From Serinus canaria (lineage: Eukaryota > Chordata > Aves > Passeriformes > Fringillidae), in contig NC_066313.1 of NCBI RefSeq assembly GCF_022539315.1, positions 13,147,764 to 13,211,763 on the forward strand: a DNA stretch of 64,000 nt, in the 5' to 3' direction. The translations under genes were made by a program, and so were the position numbers. The notes below the pieces were generated by a model that saw nothing but the letters and a program-made list of their open reading frames with translations, ran no database searches and had not been told where the DNA came from. How positions within the stretch are numbered: position 1 is the first letter of the stretch; every line of letters begins with the position of its first letter. Shown here piece after piece: positions 11,601 to 25,050 of the stretch.

Positions 11601-14600
11601 AATTTTATTGTTCATGGCTGCTGAATAGCCAAAGTAGTTAAAGATAAAGAGTAGTAGTGCCTAGGAAACAAGTTGTGATGAGTTGAAAATTTTTGTTAAT
11701 TGATTTAATTGTAAAAGCTCCATAAATGTTGAGTGGTGACAGTAGAGAATTTTGTCATCATTGTAAGAACGCTTAAAAGAGAAGTGAATTGCAATTTTGT
11801 TATATCTTTTGCATATTCTAATTTTATAGCTAGTTTATTTTTCTCATGGTTTGGTCTCACTAATAGTGTTGAATTTTTGAAGATTTTGATTAAGCCCAAT
11901 GTTAATTATTGAGCCTGAAGTAAGAACAAGAAATATTAAAAAGGGAAAGAGTCAAGTGTTGCTTGAAAACAAAGTCTACATGTCATCTTTCTCAGTTGTT
12001 TAAAGATTGTTCATTACAACATACTTTTGATGCCGTTTCTGTTGTTTGTTGTTTTCTCTGCTGCTGTTCTAACAACACATAAAAAATGAAGAAATGTTAA
12101 TGTGAAGTTTTCAAGTCTAGCCAAAACTGCTGTTTCATGTGAATTATAATATCTTATAGAACACAGAACACATTAAAAGTAATTTCTGAATTCACAGTAT
12201 ATCCTCCAGGGACAGCTTGTATACATAATCCTTTATGCAAATATTTAGAGGTTTGTGTTATATCTCTAAAAATATATTTTCAGCTCAGACTTCTTTGCTT
12301 AGTTGCATTTTGAGTGTTGAATTTTATAGGTGTGAGTAAAACTAAAAAACCAAAAGAAAAAATAAGAAATGTTTCATTGCTTTGATAATATTTTGCTTGG
12401 AAGTGTTTGCCTATATGTGTTTCTTAGGAAATAGAGCAGTTTAAATGGATTTATGCTCAATAAAGCAGTAATTAACACTTCCATGAATTCATGAGTTGCA
12501 AGTATTTTTGTGTTATTTTAGCATAGAATTTTTAGCAGACTAATGAAGATGAGGTAACCTATTTATTTACTGTAAAGTATTCTGCTTAGTTTCAGTAAAA
12601 ACCAAATTAAATAAAACAGATTTTTTTTTTTTTTTAATGAACTTTAAAGCATTGTGTATTTCTTCTCTTAATTTCTCACTTAGTGGTTGCTGGGTAACCA
12701 GCTCTCTTTGTTAAGACAATGAAGACTGTTTTTCTAAGATCTGGATGATAATTTTAAAATTGCCACTGTATTCCCTATATTTTGCATTATTTCTGACAAT
12801 GTTAGTCGCTTCAAATTAGGGCATATATTAAAAAAATAGTGTTGATTGTATGTTTTTTTTATAAGGAACTCCTTGATCAGTTTCTATATTAAGGTTTCTC
12901 TTTAGTGTTGCTAATGCTCAGACACTGTCAGTTTGGTGTACACAAGACTCACAAAAATTCAAACAAAATCAAGCACAGTCCAAAAATATGGACAATTAGT
13001 TTAATAAAGAGACAAGCCAAGAGTTAAAATATTTATCATCTTCCCATACTCAACTTTCAGGTGCAGGAATGCTAATTCTTTACCTGTCTTTTGGATTTAG
13101 GGGCTTTTTTGTCTGGCATTTGCACTTAATGCACTTGTGCATAAGAGGTGGTAATAATGACAAGTAAGGTAAAATCCTCTCCAAAGGGTTTTTAGGGTGA
13201 TCTGAACTCTGGAAATAGTTCTTTGCAAGAACAGCTTTAAGAATTGTTCACTAAGGTTACACTGTAAAGGCTAAGGCATTCATGCAATGAGTAAAAGCTC
13301 TATAAGATTAGAAAATTCATCATATCCATGAAACCATATTGACTAGATTCTGTTGGAAGAGCTCTGGTCACAGGTCCTTGTTGAATAATGAGCTGCAGGA
13401 CTTGGATAGATGAGGCAATTTTAGAGAGATGTCCTGTTTGTCACATCACCCTTTTGTCTTCTGGGATCTGATTCCTCAGGCTTCCAGTACAAAAGCCATT
13501 TGCTCAATCCTTAGCTACTCTCTGGTTGGAATTTAGGGAGGAATTTACCTTCAGGTCTTGCAGACATAAATGATCTTTGCTTTCAAAGGCCCACTCCTTT
13601 TTTTCAAGTGGACTTCTTTCCAGAGCCCTTGAAATTTTGTCAAATTGCAGTGCCTAAAATCCTTCAAACAGCCCCTTTACATGGGTCAGAATTAATATCA
13701 CATCCCACCTTCACATGCATTTCAATCTATACAAACTGATTACTGCAATCAGCCAATTCTTTCATTTGCTGTGGACATTTTTCTTGTTACTTAGATAATA
13801 ATTGAAAATATTCTCTTCCCTAAAGTCATAAAATTCTGAGGGAATGAATATATTATGTAAGCACTTCAGGTTTATTCACCTAAGTACTCCACATTTTTTT
13901 CCAATTCATCTTCTACCTTGCAGGTTTTATTCTTCATCCAGTTGCCTTTTCTTTAGTACTCAATTATACCTCAATTATTCCAGTTGTACACTGTTCAGCA
14001 GGGTTTCTCTCTATCTGCAAAAGTCATGTGATATTTGTTGGTTCACCACTAAGGTGGAGAAGTGTAAAATAATACTTATGTTTTGAAATTTTTACTAAGA
14101 ACTCTCTCTCTTTAGTTGCAAATATTATTACATGAATCATAAAGAATCAAAATCACTCATAGCTCATTCAAAATCAAAATCACTCATAGCTCATTCAATT
14201 TGAATAGAAATTAAATTTCTTTCATTTTCTACCATTCTTTACAGTAGTAGTTGACCAGGGGATACCTTTGCCTTTTTTCCCTTTTAAATACAGAAGGTTT
14301 ATTTTGTGGCTTATATTGCTTCTACCTGTAACTCAGTGTCTTTCATCACCCATTTTAGATCTAGTTTTCTTTGCTGTTCTTTTCATGTATCCTAAGTGTG
14401 TACTCACCTATCCATCCCTGAAAGATAGACAAAGGCTGCAATTCTGTGGGAATCCTCCTTCATTTTGTGTCTCAAGTCCCTGATTTCTTACAGCGAGTAA
14501 CAGAATAATTAGAGATGGAAATTTACTCATTTCATCCTCATTGAGTTTTGGCCCTTTCTAAAATGACAAGATACCTGCCTGTCTGATACCTTAGAGCAGC

Positions 14601-17600
14601 TTTTTGTGAAGGTGCTTTACCAGCTGAGGTCACTGACTGAGCTACAGATTTGGTGGCATTAGTCTGGTTTGCTAAATGGTGGCAAAATATTTCCAAAAGC
14701 AGTAGAATAATAGCACAAAGATGCCTTTAAAGAAAAGAAGAAAATGCAGCATAAACCTGGTCATTTCTGAATTGTTTTAAAAATGGTTTTATATTTTATT
14801 TGGGGGGGAAAAAATAGATAAATTTCTTATTGTGCTGTATAATGTGGATGAGGAGTGAATTCCTTTCTGTGTTGTTTATGGTGTTGCTCTGCATGCCAGT
14901 ACATCTGTGATTTAGAAAAAAAAAAACAAAGTTTCTTCAAGATGAGTTGGTGCAATTTTTCTCCTGGAGAGTTAGGTAGTGCTTAAGTGTATGTAAATTA
15001 TAGCAATCAAAATGTATGATTACTAAATCTTTGGAATAAACAAGTCAAACCACAGCTAAAATCCATTTTAAGAGGGAAGGTATATATAGCAGAGGGATTT
15101 CCTGTAACATATAATTCTTCTAGGGGAAAATAGTATATTGTTTTATTATTTTTCTCTGTAGTCAACACAGTGTACAATTAATGACTCAGTGTTGTGGAAT
15201 ATTTTCCCAGGCTTCAAATATGCAAGATGCTAAGTGCTTCATGAATACCAAACTAGCCTTGCTCGATAGATCAGGATTTAATCAGAGAGCCAGACACTGT
15301 TCTATTTGTTCTTCAATATGGATAAAAGTTCTGGTAATGTTTTCTGTATCTTAGCTGTAAACGAATACTGGTCTAAGGGCATGGAACAATTATTTTTGGC
15401 AGGGGAGCAGGATACTTCAGAGGAATGTGCCATGAGGAGCTCATAAAACTGTATCGAACTCAGTCTGAAGGTATCCATAGGAGCAGGACAAACTCCCCCT
15501 GATGACTTGCCCCATCAAATACCCAGAGTTGTTAATACTTCATTTTAAACTGCCTAATCATCATTTCTGGCCGTCCATTCCTGTTCTCAGTAAAAGATGG
15601 AGTCTGTGTGAGGCTCACCTTCTTCCTGCAGAGATTGTGTTGTGTTGCCTGTGTCATTGTTCCATCTCTTTTGATTCTTAAAAACATAAACTTCATGTCC
15701 TGCCTGTAAGATTAATTCACTTTATTTTTCTTGTTGTTCTTTAGAAGAACTACATGTCCATTTGGAGGTCCAGCAACAGGATTTCCTGGAAAATTGTCTT
15801 CATTCTATGATTTTCCCTCATATTCTGTTTCTGTCATAGCACAACTTAGCTGTGCTTAGGCAGACTTTATTTCAAATAGCTTCCCTATGAAAACAAACCA
15901 GTTGTTCCCTGCTGCTCACAAATATTACCAAAGGTGTTTTGCTCTTCCATTTTCTTCCAGAGCTTGGAGGAAAGATAGCTGTCACTGAGTGTGAAACACG
16001 GCATTTGTGATTGTGTCCTGTGTTCTGCACCATGACAGAGGTGCAAGACCAGCATTCAAATGTGTTCATAGTTCCATAGACACCATGTACTTACTTCAGG
16101 GACTAAAACCAAAAATGCAGCCTCTCTGTTGCTGCCAGAACAACTGAGGTGGCTGAATACTCTCTAGGAGTTCTTTTGCTTATGCTTTCCCAGGACCAGG
16201 TAAGCTTGTACACTTGGGGCATGGGAAGAGTTTACCATGGATGGGGGTTTCCTGAGGCTGCAAGCCTTCAGAGTCATTAGTTTGCCAGCTTCTTTACATT
16301 GAAATCTGTTATTTTCTGGAGTTAACAGTCCATAAGGTATTAATTGAATGTACAGAAATGTGTAATTTAGAGAAAGATGTAATTTTTTTAAGTAAAGGAG
16401 GGACAAATACACAGTGATTATCAAATGGTTGATAGCTCCCTGCTTCATGTTTTTTGTCTTCTGTTACTGTTTTAAAGCCCCTGAAAACTTGAATGACTGT
16501 TGGGGTCTGGTGGAGATCATAGTTGCTCCAAATTCCTAGACCTGTTTCCCTAGAAAAATACCTGTATAAACAAAAAAGATTTCTAAACCATAAGGAATAT
16601 TCTGGGAATATTCGAGCACGCAATGCTGAACTGAATTTGAAATTTCATCACCATTTCTACTGTGATTGGAATAAATGACAAAGAAATTGAAGAGTTCAAT
16701 ACCATCCTCTTGCATGCACCATGTCATACAAGTAGAAAAATCCCTTCTAAAGAATGGGATCGTTTACACATTAGTGGATTAGATAAGGATGGAGGTAGTG
16801 ATTCCTTTGTTTTAATTTTGGGGGTTTTTTTGGTCATATTTTGATATAGTGATGTACACAGCTAGTGAAGGAAGTCATTAAGGGCTCATTAAATCTACCT
16901 TTCCCTCTGTGGCCTGACTAGCCAGTTGTGATCCCTAATTGTGTTTGAAAGTACCCAGCAAATACAATGTCTAGCTTACATTCTAAGGAATTCTTTACGC
17001 AATCATGCAAAAGTTTCACACTTGCCTAAAGAGACCACAGGAGCAGCAGAAATGTGATGGTATGACGGATGTGCTGAGCAGATTAAACCTAGAGTGTTTT
17101 ACTTATATGTATATGAGTTGTGAACTGAGCCCTGTGAGTGCCACCCTGACTGACTGATCAGACAGCAAAAACAAATTCTGACAGCAGCAGCTTTAGTCCT
17201 GCTGTGCTTTGCCTCTTTAGCCTCACAGTTTGACGGGGTGATCAGATGTGCTCTGGTGCATCTCTGTTCCATCCTCAGATGGAAAACTATTCAAACCTCA
17301 AACTGATTCAATGTTATTATTTAAATGAGCATTATGGCTACCAGAACTATGGCTACCTGGCAATATTTGGTTGGGAAGAACCTGCTTACAAGGTCACAAC
17401 TAAGAATGATCTTTAGGGCCTCCCAAGTTTTACATGTGTGACTTCTTGTAAGTATAATAAAGATGTGATAAATCAGATCTATTTTCCTCCTTTCTTTCTA
17501 CTGTTCTTATTTGCCTAGTCACCTGTATCTCTTTCCCAACTAAGTCAGTGGCAGTGTTCCCTTTTGACTGTTCTAAGTCTCAATCCGTGTGTTTCAATCA

Positions 17601-17769
17601 AATTAGTTTATGTGTAAGAACAAAAGTCTCCAAACTCTGTTTTTGCAGTGACACCGGAAGTGAGTTTTGTAATAAGAGGTGCAGGATATCAAAGAACCAA
17701 CTTTTGTAGGGTTCAGATAACCAACTTTTCAATATTAAAAAACACTACGTTTTTTTAGTCTTATAGTAG
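8605..17769. other. Unannotated non-coding stretch
   Basis: This 9-kb stretch holds no recognisable gene or element. It contains a T15 run (12621-12635), a 27-bp tandem duplication (14145-14198) and a weak splice-bounded open stretch (15403-15470, discussed as a finding). Open frames reach at most 117 codons (8996-9349, minus) and are of low complexity or motif-free. Confidence 0.5.
14145..14198. repeat. Tandem duplication, 27 bp x 2, identical
   Basis: The unit beginning aatcaaaatcactcat occupies 14145-14171 and is repeated exactly at 14172-14198. Identity of both copies points to a recent or slippage-derived duplication. Confidence 0.9.
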
Positions 17770-17940
17770 CTCCCACCTGAAATACCACATTCAGTTCTGA
17801 GTTCCATACTACAAAGAAGAAATGGCCACGCTGGAGGCAATCCAGAAAAAGGGCTAAGGAGATTAAGGGACTGGAGCATCTCTCATATGAGGAAAGGCTG
17901 AGAGATCTGGGAATGCTTGGCCTAGATAAGGCTCAGAGGG
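17770..17940 (+). mobile_element. CR1 LINE, internal ORF2 fragment
   Basis: A sense fragment of the CR1 ORF2 C-terminal region, recognisable from tcccacctgaaatacc, cattcagttctgag, gaggcaatccagaaaa, gggactggagcatctctc and atgaggaaaggctgagaga. It ends at gctcagaggg without the CR1 3' terminus, so it is truncated at both ends, which is unusual for CR1 and suggests later deletion or an old, broken copy. Confidence 0.85.
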
Positions 17941-19280
17941 TTCCTATTATTGTAAAAAAGGAACTGACCCCAGTACCACTGACCAGTAAATTCTGTCTAT
18001 GAGTAACAAGCAGCTGTCCTGTACTCAGAAGCAAAGGTGATGTATTGGTTTAGTTTGTCTGTTTCCTCAGCAGGATCTGGATCATCTCCCTTGATGAACA
18101 GTGAACTGAATCATCAACTGAAGTCTAAATTCAGGGGATAGTTGAGCAGCTTTTTATTCAGCACTGAAGATCTGGCATGAGTGGAAAGGAGAAAACCCTT
18201 TCTGGCCATAAATAAATTATGTGATGAGTAGATATGCGCAGTGTATCTGACTATCCTACCACTTCTGGTGGTTTCGTGTTCCTAAAGCATAAAGAAATCT
18301 ACTTATACACCTATCTCTGATCCTCACCTCTGTATTCTTCCAGGGAGGTATGAGGCAGGACCTCATACCTCCCTGGAAGAATACAGGCAGGAAAATGTGT
18401 AGTGACTGAAAATACTCCACAAAAGTAGCTGAAGTGAACGTGGTTTTCTCATGACCATACAGCAGAAAGAACAGGGTATGATATGTATTTATGCTGGCTC
18501 TGAACTAGTTGCCAGAAAGTTACTGAGATTTGCCTGGATTTAAATGAGATTTGATGATTCGGCATGCAAAGATAAAATTGTGAAGTTGTTTGAAATCTAA
18601 ACAATCCGTGTTGTTTAAGAAATCTCTAATTCTTCTTGCAGAGAAATATTCTTTTCCTGGTTAGGCAGAGTAATTTTTAGGCTAACCTAGTAATCCTTAG
18701 TGCTTCAATTGCAGTTACTACAACAAGAACATTTTCTAAGTATCCATCTAAGTATCTAAATTCCATTCATATTATAAGTGCGTTACACTTCACTGGTATT
18801 ACTTGTGATTGTCTATTTTTGCCATGATTTTTACTATCTTTTTTGTATATTTTATAATCTGTTAAAGTTTGGTGGAATTTCTTGTTTCCTCTGTTACTAA
18901 TGGACCTTGGATTTTTGTACCCCCAGACAAATTACTACCAGGAACACAAAAGAAACATCTGTTCTCCATGTGGGTTTATAACTAGCAAGCAAGGTTAATT
19001 TGTTTTGGTTTTGTTTTTCCTTTTAGTCTGTCCCACTGAAGATGGAATGGGCAGAATGTGTCAATATCTCCAGCGTATTCTGATGACAGGTTATACATAG
19101 CATTATTTCTGGAGACTGTCACTAATGTTTCACTTCTATATACCTCAGAAAAAAATGCTAGAGGTAAATCCTGAAGTTAAAAGTAATGGGAGAATTCCTG
19201 ACCTGGCTGTAGGTTTACAGAATTATGAATGCAGGGAATAAGTTTAAATCAAAGCTTAAACTCACATTGTTATTTAACTG
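17941..19280. other. Unannotated non-coding stretch
   Basis: Only the strong inverted repeat at 18330-18386 stands out. No gene or mobile element was recognised in the remainder. Confidence 0.5.
18330..18386. repeat. Perfect 26-bp inverted repeat with 5-nt loop
   Basis: The arm at 18330-18355 (starting ctgtattcttcc) is matched without a mismatch by its reverse complement at 18361-18386 (starting cctcatacctcc), with cagga between. A perfect 26-bp stem with so short a loop is most simply the product of a recent fold-back or template-switch event during replication. It is shorter than a usual microRNA precursor and has no bulges. No target-site duplication or transposon end was seen. Confidence 0.9.
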
Positions 19281-19722
19281 CATAGAATGGTTGGGGTTGG
19301 AAGGAACCTTAAAAATCATCTAATTCCATCCCCCTGCCATGGACACCTTCCACTAGATCAGGTTTCTCAGAGCCCTGTGCAGCCTGGCCTGGAACACTCC
19401 CAGGGATGGGGCAGCCACAGCTTCTCTGGGAAACCTGTGCCAGGGCCTCACTGCTCTCACAGCAAAGAATATCTTCCTAATATCTAGACCTACTCACTCT
19501 GAATTTGAACTCATTCCTCCTTGTCCTGTCACTCCTATTACTCCTTCTAAATAATCTCTCACCATCTTTCTTTTTGGTGTCCCCTCAGGTACTGGAAGGG
19601 AGCTATTATGACACCTCAGAGCCTTCACTTTTCTAGGCTGAGCAATCCCAATTCTCTAAACCTTTCCTAACAGGAGAGCAGCTTCATTCCTTTAATCAAT
19701 TTGTTGGCCTTCTCTGGATCCA
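19281..19722 (-). mobile_element. CR1 LINE, 5'-truncated, antisense
   Basis: On the plus strand the copy opens with catagaatggttggggttgg, the reverse complement of the CR1 3' end. It continues through gaaggaacc, ccatggacaccttccactag, cagcctggcctggaac, gggatggggcagcc, tcctccttgtcctgtcactcc and ctgagcaatcccaattctc. It therefore contains the 3' UTR and roughly the last 130 codons of ORF2. The open frame at 19287-19487 is the antisense shadow of that region. Confidence 0.92.
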
Positions 19723-22700
19723 CTGCATATGTTTATATGTATTAAATTATATCACTATTTTCACCCCAAGCAATACATATATACTACTTATTACAAAATA
19801 ATTCAGAATTTATTCTGCAATTGGCTGGTAATGACTGAATAATCTCTTCTCAACAAATTCAGTTGGTGCTAAAGAGAATGATCAAGCATCATACAAACTT
19901 TGGAGGAGAATGCTAGGAAGTGAAATATGTTTGCAAACTAATAATTCATATGCAAAAGGTAAAGTCATACTGCAAAAGCAAGAAATTTAGCTAATTTGTC
20001 TACCTATGTTATAAAAATGAAATACAAGCTCTTGGTTGTGTGACTAAACAAGTAGATTTATTGCTAAGAGAAGGGGAGGAGTGTGTCATAAAAGCCAAAT
20101 TTCCTTCTCATCCACTAGAAATAAGGGAGTGTAGCTTTCAATAGAAAGAAGCTTCAGATTTTATTTAAGAATGGCTGAAAAGGGAAATGTAATTTTCAAG
20201 AACATTAAGGGAATTATAAAACTAATTGTGTATGAAAATGAAAATAATTGAAAATAAATCAGAATAATTGACTGCTGTCACTCTTCCTTATTTATTTTGT
20301 TGTGTCTACCAATTGTAAGTACTGGAGGCAGTGGGTAAACTCCATCTCATTTCACAGCACTGTCTGAGCAGACTCCCAACAGAAAAACACAGCATAGCAG
20401 TCATGAATGCACCGTGGCAATTCATTCATCACGGCACTTTCTGGTTCACTGGATTCAAATTTTCCATGGTATTTTTCACTTTGAAAAAAATAAAAAAAAT
20501 CATCTCCCTAAACTCTTTTCAGGTTGCTAAATCTTTAGTTTTGAGTTGCAATTTTTGCTGACCTGGAACGGACGACAAATGTTGACGTGTCATTTGTGTC
20601 ATATAATTGGTATCGTTAACAATTTTCTTATCATGAGGGAAAAACAAAAGCAGATCTTGGACAATACAGTGCTCCTAAGAAGAAAGAAATCAATGCTTAA
20701 TTGAGATTATAGTATTGTTTCTTTCTAGGCAGGACCAGTCAAGATTCAACCTATCTGGTTTTGAAGAAGCAGAGCCTTTTGTTTTAAGGTGAGGAGCTAA
20801 TGCACAGTTGAATCTCACAGGACAGAAAGATAAGTCTTGTCAGAAAAGACAAGACACATCTTAACCTTACCCATGGTGAAAGCAGAAATGCACCAAATTT
20901 TTCTGAGGGCTACACCCTCTTCTCAAATGTCCAAGGGAAAAACTTGTTTATGACTGCAGTGCTTCAAAGTCAAGTGACAAATCTTGAATGACTATTCAGC
21001 ATAAAAATGTTGGGTGCTTGGGAAAGCTCTTGGGTCTGAAATGACCCACACAAATTCGAAGCAGTCTGTTTTTATAATGCCAATGTACATTCAGCTGGAG
21101 TAGGAAATAATAACCCAAGGGTATCAACTCCTATAAACTTTGAAATTATTTTGAATATTAATTCCTTAATGATTTGAGGCTACTCTTACAGTGTGCATGC
21201 TAATTTAAAATGACATTTAGCAAGAGATGTGCTAAACCAACTGAAGTTCACAAATTACAGAACTCTATAAAGGTCATTATTTAATGTAAGAGATAAAAGG
21301 TGTCTCAAGGACATATACCTTCAGGTAAGGAAGCTGGGGAGAGTTTTGAAATCCCTTCTTGAAGAGGTGAATCATATTATCAGCACAAATCAGGTCAGCT
21401 CATAACACCAATGGCTCCTGAGTAATCTGATACACAGAAAAAGAAAGTGAGAAACTAAAGACTGGCTTAGTTAACTTGCATGATAAATCTAGGCTTGCGT
21501 TGAGATTGAAGCTCAAATTTCTAGTTGTCCTTGGTGGCTTTGTCCAGTCATCTTCTCTGCTTGTGTGTAATGGCATTGGTGGCTTCTGTGATGATCTGCT
21601 CCTCAGCCTTCCCAGGACTGAGGTGAGATGCCCTGGTCTCTAGCTTTCTTGACCATCCTTCCTAACTTAGATTGTAACTTTTGTCATCATGAACAGTCAC
21701 CAGAGTGTGTCAGAGATGACAGAACTGCCTCAAAGTCAATGATGGCTCAGCACTGTCAGAGGTACTCTCCCTGTAACTCCAGACATGTATATGAAAATTT
21801 ACTAAATCAGTCTGAAACTTGATTATTTTCTGCAGTGGGCAGTAGTACCTTTTCCTTAAGTTATGCCATCACCAGGGACCTGGGAGACCTGAGAGCTGAC
21901 CCTGGTGGAAATGACTGAGGTATTGAGTGTCTCAGCCTTTTCCATCTTCTCTGTCTGTTACCTGCTTCATTCTGCAGCAGATACACCTGATCTCAAATTT
22001 TGTGCTGATTTCTTAATTCTTCAGAATCAGATCACTGAACAAGCCAAAGTCCACCATCTGCAAAACCGGAGTCTCTACTTTGCTATTTGCCTTACTTTTA
22101 TATTTTTAAACACTGTCATCTCATTGTCATAACAGGCAAGCCCTCCATTAATAATTGACTGCTTCATTATTTGTGAATGAAGCAGCTTTTGCAGACCATC
22201 TCCTTTAGTAGTGGCTGCAAGAAATGGTCTTAAACACACTCTAGAAATTCAAATTATTTGTGTTATGCTATAATTCCTTCCAGAAGATTCTGAGACGTTA
22301 ACTTCACCCATGAGAATCAAGGACTCTTAAGAGTGTCTTCCAATATTATTTTTTCCAATATAAAGTTTGTTTTTCCCTTTCTCTTGCTGATTAAATTTTC
22401 TGTAAGCAACATCCATCAGCATGTCCATTCTTTTTTTGGCCTTTTTTCCAGCTTTAGCCTGAGCTTTCATCCATACTTTTCCCTCTCTACTGTAGCTGAC
22501 TATGGTGGAGAGTCATCTTCAGGGAGCATGGTCTCCCCCCTCTTTCTGTCTGTATGGTTTTATAATCTTTCCTGGAAAGTCTGTGCCTATCTCAGTGTTC
22601 CGTTCCCGTGAACAATTCCATAATAATCCCAGAAACATTACAGCTCTGGAAAAACACAGGAACTTTTAGTTCCTCCTGTTTGTCACGTGTATTTTTGATT

Positions 22701-24832
22701 TGATAGGCATACACAGCCTTGTTGTTCCTATGAATTTCTATTTCTGTTTTACTTTGAGACACAGTGACTCAGCCTTGGATTTCTGTTTTTAACAGATCTC
22801 AAAAGAATGCAGTGGACTGATGAGGAGAGAGACAAGGATGGGGAAAAAATCTTCTTACTTACAGAAAAAAAAAATTAAATTGTGCTTAGGGGAATGGTAC
22901 AGAACTGAGTAGAATGAAACCACACAGACATTGAGAAATGTAGACTCCTCCTGTGGAGTTTGCAGTCCTTACAGTACTGAAAGGTGAGTGATAACACATG
23001 AACACATGAATATGTGATAACATGGGGACATGAACAGAGATCCAGTTGATTTATCTTACAAAATATACATCTGTGCTGCTATTTTGTCCCCTTTACAACA
23101 ATGAGCAGAAAAGAGGTGCTTTGTGGGTTGAGGATAGTTTGTGTGTCTTGCACACTCACGTTGCCTATTTCTTTCTGTTATTTGCATAAAGAACCTCTAC
23201 AAGCAGAGTAACTACCTCAGATATGGGGCTCTACATGTCAGAATTTAGACATCCTTAATGATTTTCATAACTATTCAGATGCCTATATCAATCAATATCT
23301 CAAACAAATGCTAAAGTAAAAGTCTTTCCCTGCTATAAATAAATTTTTAAAAAACCCAACACAGCACAAGAAGTGTAGTGCCAAAATTAGTAAGAATTAA
23401 TACAGATCCTGAAGCATTATGTCAATTTTCATGCCCTATTGAGGATAATTATTAGGTTGAATTTAAAAGTGAGTTCATTATATACCTTTATCTTTTTCAG
23501 ATACAATTTTCTCACCTTTTTGCCTATTTTGGTTTCCCCTTAGAGCTGTGCATTCTTAATTTGCAATTTCTCTCTTTTCTGTCCTTTGTACTGCTGGTGG
23601 TCCATAGACTTTGTGGCACAATCTTGTATATATTGATTACAGGAAAAAAGCAATTTTTTCTTGTAATCCTTTTTCTTTACTCTTTACAGAGTAAACCTGA
23701 AAGGTCAAAATCTGAGGCCTGTATCAGTCATCCTCCATCTGACAGAATGCCCCCACCCACAAAAGCCAAGAGCATTGCTATTTTTTAAAACATGTGTTAC
23801 CGCACCAAGACTTGAGTATTTGGATGATCTGATAGTTTTTAAGATTTTAATTCCAGAGTCAATTGAAGTACTTGGCCACATTTTCTTTAGAAGGTCCTCT
23901 TGTGGATATTTGAGAAGGTGATATGTTCTACTCCAGACACATCCTTTCTGTTTCATTTTCTACAGGTTTTTTTAAATTTTTATATTTAATTTTTTGCATA
24001 GTTGATCTATGTATTCACGAGGCATTTAAATTGTTTGGGTTTTCTTTTATCTGCTTTTATATAAGGGAGAAAAGGGTGGTTTTACCTCCATCCAAAAGCT
24101 GCTTGTACAGATGTCAAAGTTCAACAGCTACTGAGCTGCCAAAACAAAGAGAATTCCATAACTGGGTTTGAAAAGAGTCAATTTGAAATGGGAATCAAAT
24201 GAAATTCTGAATATTGCATGCCACTCAATAATAACAAAAATTCATATGGGAAAATGCTACTGAGCAGTAAAACCTGACATTGTTTGTAGAGATACAGGCC
24301 CATATTTTCCCTAAACATCATTAGCTGCTGGTATTTCTAAACCAGGTTAATGAGAATTTTAACAAGGAATCAAACAAGTTCTTCCTTTTCAAAGGTTTGC
24401 ATCAAAGATCTGATCAGTTGAAAAAGACAGTTCTTAGCCCTGGGTTTATACCAGGATACTCAGTCAGAACAACACTTCAAATTTGTGTGCAAAATACACA
24501 CAGCATACCTTAAAACTTCTCCTGGCAAGTTCACTCATGTTGTGCTTAGAAGAGAAGATTTGCATCACATTTATTTTCTGTATTTTCACAAGATTAGGGC
24601 AATTCAAGAGACAAAATATTCCTCTGTTAATTTAGAAGAGCACACCAGAAGTAACCACTGAGAATGAAGTTTTTCTGTTATCAAAAAAGATTAAATTTAT
24701 TTCTTAAAATGAGCACCATATTTCTATGCACAGTCACTCTATTGTAGCTTTTTTCATTGTTCTAGCTAATAAGATTATGATAATTCTTTCTATTGCTTAT
24801 TTTTCCGTTGAAAACAATTGTGATTTCAAAAA

Positions 24833-25050
24833 AACCCTTCAGTATATAAAGATTTTACTGAGAAATAGCTTATTTTAGTAGTTTCAAAACAGGTTATATC
24901 CTTTTAGTTCTCTTTGAACTTATTTAAGCAATAAATTATTTAACCCTTCAGTATATAAAGATTTTACTGAGAAATAGCTTATTTTAGTAGTTTCAAAACA
25001 GGTTATATCCTTTTAGTTCTCTTTGAACTTATTTAAGCAATAAATTATTT
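24833..25050. repeat. Tandem duplication, 109 bp x 2, identical
   Basis: 24833-24941 is repeated immediately at 24942-25050 with no difference that I can see. The unit is AT-rich, starting aacccttcagtatataaag and ending aataaattattt. Identity over 109 bp means the duplication is recent, possibly polymorphic in the species, or an assembly artefact. Confidence 0.93.

Noticed and set aside
16662..16844. 60-codon frame with a hydrophilic, protein-like first half
   Set aside because: No family recognised, no convincing splice sites on both sides, and the frame ends in low-complexity hydrophobic sequence.
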